Source: Hellea sp. (GTDB lineage Bacteria > Pseudomonadota > Alphaproteobacteria > Caulobacterales > Maricaulaceae). From it: a stretch of 64,000 nt of DNA. Below the pieces are notes generated by a model, which was not told the DNA's origin, did not search any database, and saw nothing but the letters and a program-made list of their open reading frames with translations. Below are positions 63,947 through 64,000 of the stretch, in pieces. The stretch's first letter is position 1; the number at the start of each line of letters is the position of its first letter. The translations under genes were made by a program, and so were the position numbers. The stretch covers positions 1 to 64,000 of the forward strand of contig JABDKG010000099.1 in the NCBI GenBank assembly GCA_013002305.1, in the 5' to 3' direction.

Positions 63947-64000
63947 TGCCTGAGAATAATTCCATTCACGCCTCCGAATATGCACTAAAGCGCCTAAATA
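63946..64000 (+). CDS. pstA: Phosphate ABC transporter permease PstA (partial, runs off the window)
   Basis: Only the first 18 codons are present. The start overlaps the pstC stop codon in the normal pstC-pstA order; identity is mainly from that position. Confidence 0.6.
   Translation, partial: MPENNSIHASEYALKRLN

Overview
The window reads as the chromosome of a marine-type alphaproteobacterium of moderate G+C. The basis is a Caulobacterales/Maricaulales-style tad pilus operon, a SusCD-free polysaccharide locus served by large TonB-dependent receptors, ccmFGH, RsmB, an OprP-like porin with pstSC, and no eukaryotic or plasmid hallmarks. The lineage is inferred from gene content only.

Layout. 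(1) 0.1-7.3 kb: housekeeping rsmB, a Cys-repeat lipoprotein, a VOC protein, a serine hydrolase, and the cytochrome c maturation operon ccmF-ccmG-ccmH on the minus strand. (2) 7.4-16.4 kb: tRNA-Leu(CAG), then one giant minus-strand gene for a ~2884-residue repeat-rich surface protein with a C-terminal beta-barrel. An imperfect 38-bp direct repeat flanks this segment; its left copy starts at the last bases of the tRNA, so it looks like an old tRNA-targeted insertion without an integrase. (3) 16.5-17.7 kb: two gene remnants (a sodium:solute symporter and kduD) joined head to head with both 5' parts missing. (4) 17.8-39.2 kb: a uronate/alginate utilisation region. It has uxuA with an unusual Nramp-like transporter, two TonB-dependent receptors, a FadR-type GntR regulator, a seven-gene operon (PL6 and PL17 alginate lyases, KdgF, MFS transporter, two candidate DEH reductases, KDG kinase), an aldehyde dehydrogenase and KDPG aldolase. 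Together these would import alginate oligomers, cut them to monomers, linearise and reduce the unsaturated uronate to KDG, phosphorylate it and split it to pyruvate and glyceraldehyde-3-phosphate; uxuA feeds mannonate into the same KDG pool. Perfect ATTGGT-N3-ACCAAT palindromes lie before uxuA/receptor 1 and before receptor 2, and fit the local GntR protein as operators. (5) 39.3-40.5 kb: a DoxX-like membrane protein and a DUF4412 protein.

(6) 40.9-51.2 kb: an 11-gene tad operon (cpaB, cpaC, small lipoprotein, tadG, two tadE-like genes, cpaE-like, cpaF, tadB, tadC, tadD), with no flp pilin or prepilin peptidase gene in the window. (7) 51.1-54.8 kb: a minus-strand three-gene operon of coiled-coil/TelA-like and membrane-anchored proteins of unknown function, the best candidate here for an undescribed system. 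(8) 54.9-60.2 kb: a minus-strand run of a HI0933-type flavoprotein, 5-oxoprolinase genes pxpA-pxpB-pxpC and a fused pabB-pabC. (9) 60.3-64.0 kb: a four-unit Pho box driving an OprP/O-type porin, pstS, pstC and the first codons of pstA, which runs off the window.
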